A DNA stretch of 64,000 nucleotides from Hypomyces perniciosus (lineage: Eukaryota; Ascomycota; Sordariomycetes; Hypocreales; Hypocreaceae), in NCBI GenBank assembly GCA_008477525.1, contig SPDT01000010.1, positions 1,736,001 through 1,800,000 on the forward strand, given 5' to 3'. The notes beneath the pieces are model-generated. The model was given only the letters and a program-made list of their open reading frames with translations. It did no database searches and was not told the DNA's origin. Below are positions 45,816 to 56,911 of the stretch, one piece after another; the stretch's first letter is position 1, and each line of letters begins with the position of its first letter. The position numbers and the translations under genes are program-made.

Positions 45816-47764
45816 ATGGTTGGTGTCCCAGGTCGATCCAAGGGATGCGTTACCTGTCGCCGCAGGAAGAAGGGCGTAAGTAGAGCTGTGGCAGAAAAGC
45901 ACATTGGCTTGCTTGTTTGTTTGTTGATCCCTTCACCCCGCTCTTGGGGATGGAAGCAATAATACTAGCACCAACACCATACAACTATTGCGCAATTCAT
46001 ATCAACTAACCCTCATCTATAGTGCGACAAAAACGTGCCATCGTGTCACCAATGCATCCGCTCTGGCCTAATATGCGGAGGCTATGGTCGGGACCTTGTG
46101 TGGGTAAACACTACGCCAGACGGCAAAAAGGCAAAGCCGCCCTCTTCCTCATCGCATCAGATGCCTTGGAATGCCATCTACACCAAATCCGATGGTTCCC
46201 AAACCGAGGTTTCCCTCCACCACTCGTTTGCCAGGTCGGCAAGAGAGCAGCTGTTCTTCGGCATGTTCATATCGGCGGCGATGCCATACGGTCATCTACT
46301 CTCGACTCAAGCATTGGGCTTATCGACAAACGGCTGGCTAGCAGCAATCGACGAGTTTTACAACAACGAAGCTTGCATTCGGTATGCCGCACTCGCCATG
46401 AGTGCCGGCATCATCGGCATCAAGAGCCACAACAGTCACCTCTGCGTCCAGGGATTGAATGCTTATAACAGATCTGTCCGGGAGCTCATTCGAGCTTTGA
46501 AGGACCCGCAGCGGTCCAAGGGCGACGGTGTCATCGCCGCTGCTCGAGTAATGCAGACGTATGAGGTATGTAGTGGTTAAATCGCGAGAAAAGTGATCAC
46601 CAAGTTCGCCCATCTAACTTTTTCATAGCTTTTCTTCGGAAGGGCCCCCGACTGGAGAGCACATGTGGAAGGTCAACTGGCGCTGTTTATCAACCGAGGT
46701 CCAGAAGCTTTCACCTCTGGTCAGGGCCATCAGTTGTACGTCGATGGTCGCATCCTCATTGTAGGTATTCACGAAGTCACCCACAGCGATCGATGGGCTA
46801 CGATTTGACTGACATTCACATTCACGCATAGGTTATGCTGGCAATTGGCCGAAGAGTTAGATCTCCGCTCAATTCCCCAAAGTGGCGGACAGTTCCATGG
46901 CGTCTAAGACCCAAGACGGCCAAGGACAAGTTGATCGATATCCTGGAGAATATCCCTGATATGCTCATCAAATACGACACTCTTCGTGCCTGCGAATCTC
47001 CGGGCCAGGTGGAGGAGCTTCGCCGGATCACTCTCCAAAGTTGCCAGCAGATAGAATCGGACCTGGACGTCTGGGAAAAGGAATCCGGGGTAGATCTTGA
47101 AAAGTTCGACTACTTGATTTCAGGTTCCCCACTGCCGATACCGCAAGATGACACAGAATTTGGCATCCTCTACATATCAAGCGTTTACTGGGGGGCCCGC
47201 CTAATTTTGTACACCACGATAGGGACAACCATGATGTTTGTTTTTGGGGCCCCTGCTCCCGGCAGTGGACCACCAGGCCCAGGTGTCCCTCCTCCATCAC
47301 GCGTGGCCGTCGCCACGCCGCCTCCGGTTCCGGTTCCGGCTCCGGCTCCCGTTCCCGTTCCCTCAGCACAGCCCTCGAAAGCGTTACTACCCGTCAATGC
47401 AAACCCGAAGACTTCCATCAGCCCCAGGAATCCCAAATTCTACGCTTTCAAGATCGTCCACTTGGTGCATTTATTCTTCGAGCCTACGGCTGGTGTTATG
47501 CAGGGCGCTACGGCTCTCTTTCCCATGGCGCTTGCTCTGCGCTTCTTCGCCGCGACAGAGCCCCCTGGCCAGAGGAGCAAAGAATCACAGATGCTGTTTG
47601 ATGTTTTCAACATGCCGTTCATGGGTACTTTTGTCGGCCGGTTCTTGAACGATCTCCAGGGTGGGCCGACCGAGTCGCCAGAAGCGAGACGTGAAGCTGA
47701 TCAAAACATTTGGTGGTATGAAGTCTTGGGCCGGGAAAAAGTATCGCGCTCTCCAAGTCCATGA
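45816..47764 (+). CDS. Zn2Cys6 fungal transcription factor
   Basis: Four exons, 45816-45875, 46023-46565, 46629-46760 and 46832-47764, give 555 residues. The Gal4-type cluster CVTCRRRKKGCDKNVPSCHQCIRSGLIC is split by intron 1 right before the third Cys, a common position in this family. The remainder is a fungal-specific regulatory region (DUF3468-like; helical, with FFGRAPDWRAHVEGQL and RRITLQSCQQIESDLDVW). A 40-residue Pro/Ala/Val-rich insert near residues 382-421 is coded by CCGGTTCC-type hexanucleotide repeats. The protein should act in the nucleus as a dimer on CGG half sites. No adjacent pathway genes point to its regulon; the nearest coding neighbour is the glucanase gene downstream on the other strand. 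Confidence 0.92.
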
Positions 47765-48528
47765 AGTAAAGATCGTGTTTTAGAAGAGTGGCGTTGAACC
47801 CTCCTCCCGACTCCATGTAGTCCATGGAAACTGTCTGCCGGCCATTTGGACAGTGATGAACCTCCGCTACGCCGATATGCTTACGACACCGACTTGGTTT
47901 GTTGGAATATCGGGGCTAAAGACCCGGCTTTGGCTCTGACTGAAGAGCTGATGACAAAATACATAATGAGAACACATGCCGCCTGCAACAACCGAACATG
48001 CCTCGGCAAACATCTTACATCCATATATAGGCTTGAACATAGGCTTGAACATACTCCTGCAAAAAGGCGGTCACATTCGGTCATTTGGACCCAGTTCGTA
48101 TACGGGAAAATGGCACCCAGGGGAGACCTCTACGCCAACCGAGTCATCCAAGTGCCAAGACAGCCAAGCAAGAAAATAACGGAATGACGCGCACATGAAT
48201 CATCAATCCGACGACATGTTGGGATCATATGGCAGCCCCGGAATATTTGCCTCACTTGTCAAAGTCAAAGATCCTTGCGGCAACAGATGAACCCACCCAC
48301 ACTAGACAAGAAACAAATATTCGGTAGTTAACTCAAGTCAAGCTTGTAGGTCCCTTGATTGTATAGACGTGGATTCTCAGGTCCCTGTGCTTGTGACGAG
48401 TGGACGGATCCTTTAAGCTATGTAAACGGTTACACATATACAATAAAATTATATATGAAGAAAAGAAAATCCCCCCTCCCAGCGATAAAATCCTATATAA
48501 AAATAAAAGTGTAACCATGTCATGCCAT
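47765..48528. other. Convergent 3' spacer
   Basis: About 760 bp between the transcription factor and glucanase 3' ends. It includes a tandem copy of a 12-bp unit (ATAGGCTTGAAC) at 48027-48050. No gene is supported. Confidence 0.5.
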
Positions 48529-49815
48529 CTAGCAAGGGCTGAGGCTCGCCGCAGAGCTTGCATCCTGCGGAATCACACCCGCCGCAACAGCAGACTTGTA
48601 GCACCACCGCCACTCGTCCAGGCCGCCGATGAGGTTGCATTTCCACGTCCAGAAGATCCATCCTGCGGACCGCTCAAAGGTTTCGGCCTGAGCTGCCCAG
48701 AAGCCCCGGTACCACTGCACTTGGTCGGGTCTGTTCCGGATGCCGAACTCGCCGTTGCTCTCGACGTCGTCGGCGACAGAGATGGACCATTCGCCTACGA
48801 TGGCTGTCCTTTCCCGCTGGTCGTTGCAGACGGCGTTGAGGTAGCCGTCCTTGGTCTTGGTGACGGAAGGGTCCCATTTGTAGTATCGGTGGTCATCGAA
48901 AGCGGCGAAGTCAGTGCTGGGAAGAGCGCTGGTTGGGTTGCCAGAGCCCCAGGCATTGCCCTATTCACACAGAGTCAGTCAGCTTGCACATTATCACTTG
49001 CTTTGGAAGAGGTAAACGCACCATGTATTGGATGTGCAGGCGCTTATTGCCAGTGACACGCAGGCGGTTCTCGGTGTTGCGGATGCGGTTCCAGACCAAG
49101 GGGTAGTAGGTGCGGACCATGTCGGCGGCTTGCTTGGGGTAATCCCAAGTGTGAATGGGCTCGTTCAGGACTTCAATCATGCCGACGGTGGAGTAGTTGG
49201 GGTTGGTGAGGATGCGCTCGGCCATCCATTCGAGGAACTTGGCGGCACGCTCGTAGTTGTCCGCGGTGTAGAAGCCAGGCTGCGAGACACCCTGATGAAC
49301 ACATTAGCATCGTTGTGATAGAAGATGATGTAGGAGATGTCACTTACATGACCGGTGTATTGCTGGTTGGGAAATTGGGCTCCTGGAGCGCCGTGAAGAT
49401 CGATGATCACGTAGAGACCGGCATCCCGGCACCAACCGACAAGACGATCCAAGTACTGGAGAGCGCCTCGAGGATAGAACTCGCCTGACCGGATGAGATC
49501 CTCACGCATCCAGAAGCCAACAGGAATGCGCACAGTGTTCAATTTCAAGTTCTTGATCTGCTTGATATCAGCCTGGGTAGTCCAGCTATCCCAGTGCTTC
49601 TTGAAAGCCGCGTTGGCGGCGTTCTGGCCCAGACGCTGCACGCAGGACCACTCATCGTTGAGACCGCTGCAGCCCATTGACCTCCATTCACTGTCCGCCA
49701 TCCATGGCTCAATGATGAAGTGGGAGCCCAGGTTGACACCACGGATCTTGTCAACATTGGGGAGCCAGGCGTGGGCCGAGGCCAGGAAAAGAGAGAAAGC
49801 GAAAGAGACCAACAT
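48529..49815 (-). CDS. exgB: Endo-1,6-beta-glucanase (GH5), exgB-type
   Basis: Hydrolyses beta-1,6-glucan of fungal walls outside the cell. Three exons, 49815-49348, 49291-49022 and 48960-48529, joined by introns of 56 and 61 nt, give 389 residues. The ATG at 49815 is preferred over an upstream in-frame ATG (49845) because it starts directly with the signal peptide MLVSFAFSLFLASAHA. GH5 marks are RGVNLGSHFIIEPWM, NTVRIPVGFWM, YVIIDLHGAPGAQ, the acid/base Glu in IEVLNEP and the nucleophile Glu in AIVGEWS. WIFWTWKCN completes the active-site cleft. Length and motifs agree with the family annotated as glucan endo-1,6-beta-glucosidase B. A role in wall remodelling or mycoparasitic digestion is inferred. 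Confidence 0.94.
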
Positions 49816-51220
49816 GTTGGATGACTGACCGGGCCACCCTTTCAAAAATGGAACAAAGAAAAAAGATGCTATGTATGTGGGTTCATCTCAGGATACAGGT
49901 TGGAAGACGGAGACTACTATATAGTATTATGTTTCATCCATTATGGATAGCCTCCTCGGCCCTGCCGGTCCTGACCTAGTGATATCAGACCCGTTTTCAC
50001 ACTCCGCAAACTACAATCTCCATCCCCCATGTTGCCATTGCCTTCAGCAACTGGGCGCACTCCTCGGACATAGGAGTAGTCGTACTACCTTGTTAGTAGT
50101 ATTCCATAAAAAAGGCACGAGGCAAAACGATAGTGTGGCGGTTGCTCACAATGGTACATTAAGGGTCCATAGGGATAACTAGCTCCAGGTATCATGAATA
50201 GAGGTCCACCTTCAGTCCACATAGTAGTAAGAGTAGCCTGAATCTTACTGCATCAGTCGTGACCCGAGGACCGGGAGTAGAATTTAGACTCTCGGGCCGA
50301 TTTACGATCACCAGCTAGGGAGTAGGTAAGAAAACGTGTTCAAGTAGTACTCGCGGGGGTCTTTCATGAGATTTGATGCCAATCAGACTCCCTATGGTCT
50401 CTTGGCATACTATTGAAGCAGGGGGGCTATTAATCTTGGTATCCCTGTTTTGAATGGAATCATGAGGACTCCGGACCACAACTCCTTCTCGAACTGCGAA
50501 TCCTAGCACTACTGCATGGTGATAACTAGTAATCCTCAATCTGAGGGTCCAGATATACTCCTCCCTTATTGGGTAGAGTCAGTAAGCACTACTCCGACCT
50601 AACCTCTTCAACTCCACTTCCCGCCTGACGTGTTAGGTTAGAGATCTAATTTGTTTCAACCCCTCACGAATCCCGTTTGGAATCGTGACCCTTAATAGGC
50701 AACCCCGGGAAACCGTTATCGGCTTGATTGGTGGATCTTGTTTCCCAGGTTTCCGGGCGACCTTTTCAACAGCCGCATTCGAAGATGTCACGGGATGAGA
50801 TCATGCATAAACGCTCGCCCGTCCGCATCTCTTTTTGGATCTTGCCGTTGGTAGGTAATACGAGTTATTTATGGAGTTTGTTGATATATACGTGTGTCTC
50901 GCATCGCCGTATTTGTGTATCTGGCTGATGGGCGAGATCTGAAGACAGTTGGTTTCGAGTAGATAGACCAACTGACCCCCTTGTTATCCGACCCCTACAG
51001 GGGTCCAAGTACCTGACCCGGTCAGATAAACTCTAACAGCTCAGCTCAACCTAACCTGACCCCTATAACCTTATCAGACCCTTTAATAAATTTGGAAGGT
51101 ACTTTGCATATCGGCAATATAGCGCTATATATAATAAAAGATGCGTATATAATATATAAAAAATAGTTTTATATACCTTAAAAATTATATAGCTTATATT
51201 TATAATTAAAACTAATTATC
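49816..51220. other. Transition zone from genes to transposon island
   Basis: Promoter of the glucanase gene, then DNA without genes. GC content falls sharply after about 51,060. Just before the fall, 50,960-51,070 carries short inverted repeats such as GACCCCT-AC-AGGGGTC (50,990-51,005). I could not classify them. Confidence 0.5.
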
Positions 51221-51388
51221 ACGGCATGGAAAGGCAGGTTAGGGCAAATATCGTTGTTGTGCCATGGAGAGCAAGAAAGCCCTAAGGCTCTATGGAAAGC
51301 TATAGCTAGGAACGCATTAAGGCCTAGTTATATGACTATAGCTTATATAATAAGGCAATAATATCGCGTTACAGTTAATACTATAACA
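51221..51388 (-). repeat. RIP-mutated LTR, minus orientation, next to a polypurine tract
   Basis: Read on the minus strand this begins TGTTATAG and matches the repeat starting at 53,995 on the plus strand along about 168 bp. Most differences are C/T or G/A, the RIP pattern. Bases 51,389-51,402 read on the minus strand give AAAGAGGGGGGG just before the repeat, like a polypurine tract, so this is probably the 3' LTR of a minus-strand element. Confidence 0.75.
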
Positions 51389-51689
51389 GTACCCCCCCTC
51401 TTTATTATACTATTTAACTGTAAATAGCTATATTACTTTTATAAATTAAAAATGTAAATAATTTATTTTAATACTTTTAATATAAAGGTAAATAAAGTAA
51501 ATTATATAGTTTTTAATATTAGCGATATATAGTTTAATTATAGGCTTTAATGTAGTATAATTTTTAATTAATACTTTATAAGCTTTAATTTCTTTTTAAT
51601 TATTTCCTTTTTTTCCTTTTTTATAATATTTTTTAATATTTATTATAATAAGTTTAGCTTTTTTAGGTTTTTTTATAAAAGTTTTATAT

Positions 51690-51851
51690 TGTTACAGGCT
51701 GAGAGCCTAGGTAAAGGAATTAGGCATCTGCCTAATTCGGTTACAGCTGCATATACAACTTATACGCCAATTATATAAATAGCTATTATTTAAGGCCAGC
51801 TGGCCTTAAGCTTTTCTTCCTTTTTTCCCTAGTTTTAGATAGGCAATTCTA
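51690..51851 (+). repeat. Left 162-bp LTR of the TRIM-like element
   Basis: Starts TGTTACAGGCTGAGAGCC and contains the palindromic GGCCAGCTGGCC. Its partner is at 52,830. Confidence 0.8.
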
Positions 51852-52829
51852 ATAGAAAATCAAAGAGACTAATAAAGCATAATGCCTAATTAACGCGAAG
51901 CTTAATTAATAAATATAATTACAGTAATATAAGTATAGATCGATAAGCTATAAGGGATAGTAAGCTATAGGCGCCTATAATAAGTCTTTTTAGAACTTGA
52001 TTAATTTAATGGCTAAGTGAAAGACTAGGATGCATAGGCTTTAGCAATAAAGGCAAAGCTTTAAGTGAATAAAGTAGCTATTAAAGACGAAAATGTATAG
52101 TTTTATTATATCTATAGTTCCTTTAACTAGAGTATTTAATTGATAATCTTAGCATTTATCTAATAGTTAAAAAAGCAGTGGAATTAGAATTTAATTAGTC
52201 TCTTTAATTATTTAAAATAGATTTTTAATAATTTAAATAAAGTAAAGAAAGCAGGGTAATAATTATAAAACCTATAGTAAAAAACTAATTCCTTTTTTAT
52301 ATATTTATTAAAGTTTAAATAAATCTTTTTTAAAGCTAAGGCTAGTCTATAGCTAGATAATATAAAGATTATAATATTAATTAAAGGGTTAAATAAAGAT
52401 ATTAAATAATGCTTAAATAAACAGTTTACTCTCCCTATAATTTATAATAACTTTATATAGGTTTTATTAACCTTAGATAATTAATTTAACTATAAAATAA
52501 GTTATTAAGATTATAATATAAAATAAAAATAAATAAAGGTATTAAAGATTACATTAAAGGTAATATTAATATAATAGTAAAAGTAGTAAGATTATAGGAA
52601 GTGCGTTTAATATAGCTTATTTAACTATTAAGTCCAGAAATATAAGTTAAAGCTAATATAAAGTTAACCCTATTTAAGTTTATTTAAACTATAAATTACT
52701 TAGGTTAAAAAGTCGCAGGCTTTAGCTAAAATATTATAGAAGAAAATAATAGTAAAGAGAACTGGATACCCTGCTAATTATTATTTAAATAAAAGTTTTA
52801 AGTGGTTATTTAAAGAAAGGGGGGAGTAA

Positions 52830-52991
52830 TATTATAGGCTAAGAGCTTAGGTAAAGGAATTAAGCACCTGCCTAATTCAGTTACAGCTATATATACGACT
52901 TATACGCTAATTGTGTAAATAGCCGTTATTTGAGGCCAGCTGGCCTCAAGCTTTTCTTCCTTTCTTCCTTAGTTTTAAATAGATAATTCTA
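52830..52991 (+). repeat. Right 162-bp LTR of the TRIM-like element
   Basis: Same length as the left copy and alignable end to end, with mostly transition differences. It keeps the GGCCAGCTGGCC palindrome. Confidence 0.8.
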
Positions 52992-53994
52992 GGTCCCCTC
53001 TTTATATTATACACTTAAGGCCAGTCCTTTTATATATATTACTTTTTGGAACTTTATAAGTTTCTAATTAATTATTATACAGTAGTATAATATTTTTATT
53101 TAATAAAGTAATAGAATTTATTATTATTATAATAATTTAAAAATATTTTAAATTTTTATTTTTTATATATTTTATTTATATTATTTTCCTTTTTTGATAT
53201 TTTACTTTAAATATTTTTTAATTTAATTTTCTTTATTATCTTTTATTTAAAATATAATAATATAATTATTTTAAATTATAAAAGGGAGTTATATAAAATT
53301 AAAAAAATCTTTATATTTTTTTATAAATTAATAATATAAGTTTGTAAATATACTTTTATTATTATATAAAGTTTTAGTAGGTAAAGCTATAAAGCCTTTA
53401 TTTTAAAATATAAGTTAAAATTATAATTAATAAAAAATAATAATATATTAATAGTTGAAAATATTATATTATTTATAATTAATTTAATTATTTTAATAAA
53501 AGTTAATAAAGGCTTATAAATATTATTTTGTATTTATATTAATTCTTTGAGTTTAATTATTAATTTTAAAGTAAAAAGCTAATAATTATTTTAATATAAC
53601 TTGTAATTACTTTAAAAGTTATTTTTGGAATTTTAATATAAACTTTATATTATAATTTAATATAATATTATTAAATATATTATAAAAGCAGTAAATCTTA
53701 TTAATAAATATATTAATTAACTTTTCTATTAATAATAAAGTAATAAATATAAAATAATATATTTTTATAAAGCAGTAAACTATTACTAGTAAATACCTAT
53801 AAATAATATTATAGGAGTAGGATTTAAGCAGTAATCTAATATAGTTAATAAAAACATTTAACTATATATAAAATAAAATTAATAATAATTAAAAGAAATA
53901 TTATAGTAAAGATTATAAAGCCTTTATTTTAATATATAGTTTATAGGCTTATATAAATACATTAATATGTTTTAAAATTTATAGCTATTAATAT
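52992..53994. mobile_element. AT-rich RIP-decayed repeat DNA, unclassified
   Basis: About 1 kb of A/T runs and stop codons in all frames. Its start (CCCTCTTTATATTATAC) resembles the sequence at 51,394 (CCCCTCTTTATTATAC), so it may be part of the minus-strand element whose LTR lies at 51,221-51,388. No protein relic is readable. Confidence 0.4.
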
Positions 53995-54165
53995 TGTTAC
54001 GGCACCGACTGTGACGCGATGTTGATGCCCTGTCACGTGAGCCCCGGTCACGTGACCAGGCCCTAACGCGTTCCTAGCTATAGCTTTCCGTAGAGCCTCA
54101 GGGCTTTCTCGCTCTCTACGGCACAATAACGATATTTGCCCTGACCTGCCTTTCTGTGCTGTAAT
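53995..54165 (+). repeat. Plus-strand LTR of the decayed gypsy element (minimum extent)
   Basis: Begins TGTTACGGCACC and keeps GC-rich, less mutated sequence. The inverted partner is at 51,221-51,388. The 3' limit is set by where similarity to that partner stops; the true LTR may be longer. Confidence 0.65.
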
Positions 54166-55471
54166 AGTTTATACTGTCCCTTAACTCGGCTGCGCTGTCG
54201 CGAGGCATATACTTAACTGATTACGAATTCCCTTTCAATCCCTTTTTATTCCTGAACCTATAATAACGCCTTTACAGCCTAGCCTTTATCCCTTGAACCC
54301 TGTATCTATAGGAAACCAATTATAAGTGAGATAAATATAGATGCCCTAAACCTTGCCCCGCAGCCTAACTTAGCTTAATGGACTACAGTTTTAGCTATAG
54401 AGTTTGCGCCTTTCCCTTTTTTCCTCGAAACCCTGTAAAAATCTGGCGTTAATAGCGACTGTATACGTCTAATAAACGCAATTATCGGGGATAATAACCT
54501 TTATTACTAATTCCGCCTTTTTAGCCAAGTAATTAAAAAAGGCCTAGCCTAATAAAAAGAATAAAAATAAACCTTTAAGTAGGAAATCTCAAAGTAGGCA
54601 GCTGAAAATCAAGACTTTAAAGTATAAATTAAGGCCTAGGTTAAAGCCTTAAATGCAGCCTCGCTACTAAACTCTAGAAATAATAACCTACCTAGCTACT
54701 ACTAAACTAAAGACCCTAAGCAATTTAATAGTAAATAAAAGGATATTATTAAATGTTAGTAAAAATATATTAACTAGTGTTCCTAGATTAATATTACTTT
54801 TATAGGCAATTAATTAATCTTTTTAATTAAACTTAAAAAGATCCTGTATATTACAGGTCTTTTAAAGGGAAATATATATTAACTGTAATAAAGAAACTTT
54901 AATACTATTATTAAAAGTTTTAATAACCTTGCCTAATAGTATTAAAAGATTAGTATAGTATTTTTTATTAATTTTAATAAATAATATAAAATAATTAACC
55001 TTTTTTAAAAGGTATTGCAGTCTTTTAATAACCTGTATATATTAAATAAGCCTTTCTAGAACTTTATGGCAGAGTTGTCTATATTAGGTAGCGAATGCAG
55101 TAAAATTGCTGAGTAGATAGTAGAGGCTTTAAAGATAAAGGTCTTTTAAGAGCTTGCTGATATTATAAGGACCTAAGTAATTAAGCCAGATAAGTTTAAC
55201 TTTACTGAGTAATACTAACTTTACTAGACTATCTATAATAGGCTCTAGGAGGGCGCCTACTATAACGCCCTCTGCGCTGCCTAAATAGGCCGGTATTAAC
55301 AAGGCTATTAATAGCAGCAGTATTAATATTAACAGTAATATTACTAATGCCAGCAGAATAACTAAGCTGCTGCCCTAGCGCTAGCTGGCGACCTAATATA
55401 ACTAGATACTATATATACCCTGCCACCTTACCTTTAAATCTCTTGTAAAGAATATATCGCTAAAGGACTCT

Positions 55472-55476
55472 GCTTT
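55472..55476 (+). repeat. Target-site duplication, left copy (GCTTT)
   Basis: GCTTT directly precedes the 5' LTR and is repeated directly after the 3' LTR at 60,897-60,901. A 5-bp duplication is typical of Ty3/gypsy integrases. Confidence 0.9.
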
Positions 55477-55702
55477 TGTCACAGGCTAGGCCATGTCTCC
55501 CGGAATCACGACTACGCCGAATCCGGAAATACGACCAATACTAGACCGCTTACCTAATTAGGAAACCACCTCGGCCACAACCCTATACGCACAACTATAT
55601 AACGCATACATAGCTAGTATAGAGCTTCCTTCCTTCAGCTATAGATAGACAATACAGAGGTGCCCTAACTGCGTGCTTTCCAGTTAGGCTACACCCGTTA
55701 CA
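55477..55702 (+). repeat. 5' LTR of the intact chromovirus
   Basis: 226 bp, TGTCACAGG...CCGTTACA. It contains a TATA box (TATATAA near 55,596) about 40 nt upstream of AGCTATAGATA (55,637-55,647), the inferred RNA start. Confidence 0.96.
55596..55602 (+). promoter_or_regulatory. Candidate TATA box in the 5' LTR
   Basis: TATATAA, placed about 35-40 nt upstream of the start predicted from PBS complementarity. The same word is in the 3' LTR. Confidence 0.5.
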
Positions 55703-55713
55703 TATCTATAGCT
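55703..55713 (+). promoter_or_regulatory. Candidate self-primer binding site
   Basis: TATCTATAGCT directly follows the 5' LTR. It has no TGG as expected for a tRNA 3'-CCA primer. It is instead the exact reverse complement of AGCTATAGATA inside the LTR (55,637-55,647), as in Tf1, which primes from the 5' end of its own RNA. Confidence 0.7.
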
Positions 55714-55762
55714 CAGCTACTACCTAGCCAGTGAGTAACGGAACTCTCACTGCAGAAGGAAA

Positions 55763-56911
55763 ATGGCGAATTTCGGAGACCAAGCCTCCGAGGGCGACGA
55801 CGTACAGTCGCGGATCGAGCAAGCTGTTCTACCTTTACAGGAACAAATAGCTGCACTGATGAGAAAGCTGGACTCCATAGCACCAGCGACTCAGGGGCTA
55901 GATAGCCAGGAAGACGAGATGTCATTCCTTCCGCAACCTGAGCAAGAACCCGCGCAGGCCGCAACCATGAAGCCTGCATCGACCTCTACGATAGAGTTTA
56001 CACAAGCTCCCAGGGTCAAGAGGAAGCCACTCCCCAACCCATCTAAATTCTCGGGAAAGCGAAGGGAGTACGCCGCATGGGCGCAAGATATGCGCGAAAA
56101 GCTCGAACTCGACAAAGAGTTCTATAACAGCAACAGAGAACGGTGGTACCTTATTAACTCCTGCTTAGACGCTACACCTAAGCAGGTAGTCGCTACCTTC
56201 TATGCGTCAGGAGGAACCAACAGGAACTACGACCCAGCGGAATTTATGCGATACCTGGACCGTACCTACAAGGATCAAGGACTCCGGAACCGAGCTGCGC
56301 AAGAGCTGCGCACTCTCAAGCAAGGAGATAAGACTTCGCTCTCATCTTTCCTTCCCCGCTTCGAACAGAAGCTCTCTGAGGCAGGCGGCGACGACTGGGC
56401 TGACCAAGCCAAGATCATCTTCCTCGAGGGAGCGTTATCTCCAGAACTACGATTCCGCTTAGCAACGGTGGACCTGCCGCTTACCTATAGCGAATGGCTT
56501 GCTAAGGTCCAGGATATCGCTAGCCGCGTCGAACGATTAGATCCAGACCGACGGAACGCGGGAGCCGCCTCGATAGGCCACTCCCGGCAGAAAAAACATA
56601 ATAAGCCCCAACCACATCGCACTTCGAAGGACTATACACGAGCAGTCGACGAGGAGGGCGATACCCGGATGGGGGGCGTGAACCGCATGAAGAACCAGCG
56701 CCGACGCAGCTCCTTACCGAGCGAGGCAGACACTGCCCGGGAGGCCACATGTTACCGTTGCGGGAAGGAGGGACATATTGCCCGGTTTTGCAAGAAAGGC
56801 CACAGAGCCCGGGCGCATCAGGTCCAGATCGCCGACCGCGAGTCTGATGATAACAACCAGCATACCAACGGCGAGGAAAACAGTAACTCTAGCGACGAGT
56901 CAAAAGATTAG
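55763..56911 (+). CDS. gag: Gag protein of the intact chromovirus
   Basis: 382 residues. It forms the retrotransposon particle and binds its RNA. The N-terminal part is acidic and has a short coiled-coil-like stretch (EQAVLPLQEQIAALMRKL). The capsid region carries the Ty3/gypsy gag pattern FSGKRREYAAWAQDMREKL ... FMRYLDRTYKDQGLRNRAAQELRTLKQ. A basic segment precedes a single CCHC knuckle, CYRCGKEGHIARFC, and the C-terminus is acidic. The ATG lies 60 bp after the LTR. The reading frame ends at TAG 56,909, overlapping the open pol frame by about 17 nt. Confidence 0.93.
   Translation: MANFGDQASEGDDVQSRIEQAVLPLQEQIAALMRKLDSIAPATQGLDSQEDEMSFLPQPEQEPAQAATMKPASTSTIEFTQAPRVKRKPLPNPSKFSGKRREYAAWAQDMREKLELDKEFYNSNRERWYLINSCLDATPKQVVATFYASGGTNRNYDPAEFMRYLDRTYKDQGLRNRAAQELRTLKQGDKTSLSSFLPRFEQKLSEAGGDDWADQAKIIFLEGALSPELRFRLATVDLPLTYSEWLAKVQDIASRVERLDPDRRNAGAASIGHSRQKKHNKPQPHRTSKDYTRAVDEEGDTRMGGVNRMKNQRRRSSLPSEADTAREATCYRCGKEGHIARFCKKGHRARAHQVQIADRESDDNNQHTNGEENSNSSDESKD

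Larger units (their letters stand above)
51690..52991 (+). mobile_element. Short non-coding LTR element (TRIM/LARD-like), RIP-decayed
   Basis: Two direct repeats of 162 bp (51,690-51,851 and 52,830-52,991) flank about 980 bp of AT-rich DNA with no coding potential. The left copy begins TGTTACAGG; the right begins TATTATAGG, which is the same word after RIP. Both end AATTCTA. A purine tract AAAGAAAGGGGGGAG lies directly upstream of the right repeat, as expected before a 3' LTR, giving the orientation. I could not find a matching target-site duplication. Confidence 0.75.

Noticed and set aside
47846..48187. 113-codon open frame after the transcription factor gene
   Set aside because: It includes a 12-bp tandem repeat and has no recognisable domain; it lies in a convergent 3' spacer.
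55703..55730. tRNA-like words (TAGCTCAG) after the 5' LTR
   Set aside because: They match the D-arm consensus by chance. There is no cloverleaf or B box, and the self-complementarity to the LTR explains the site better.
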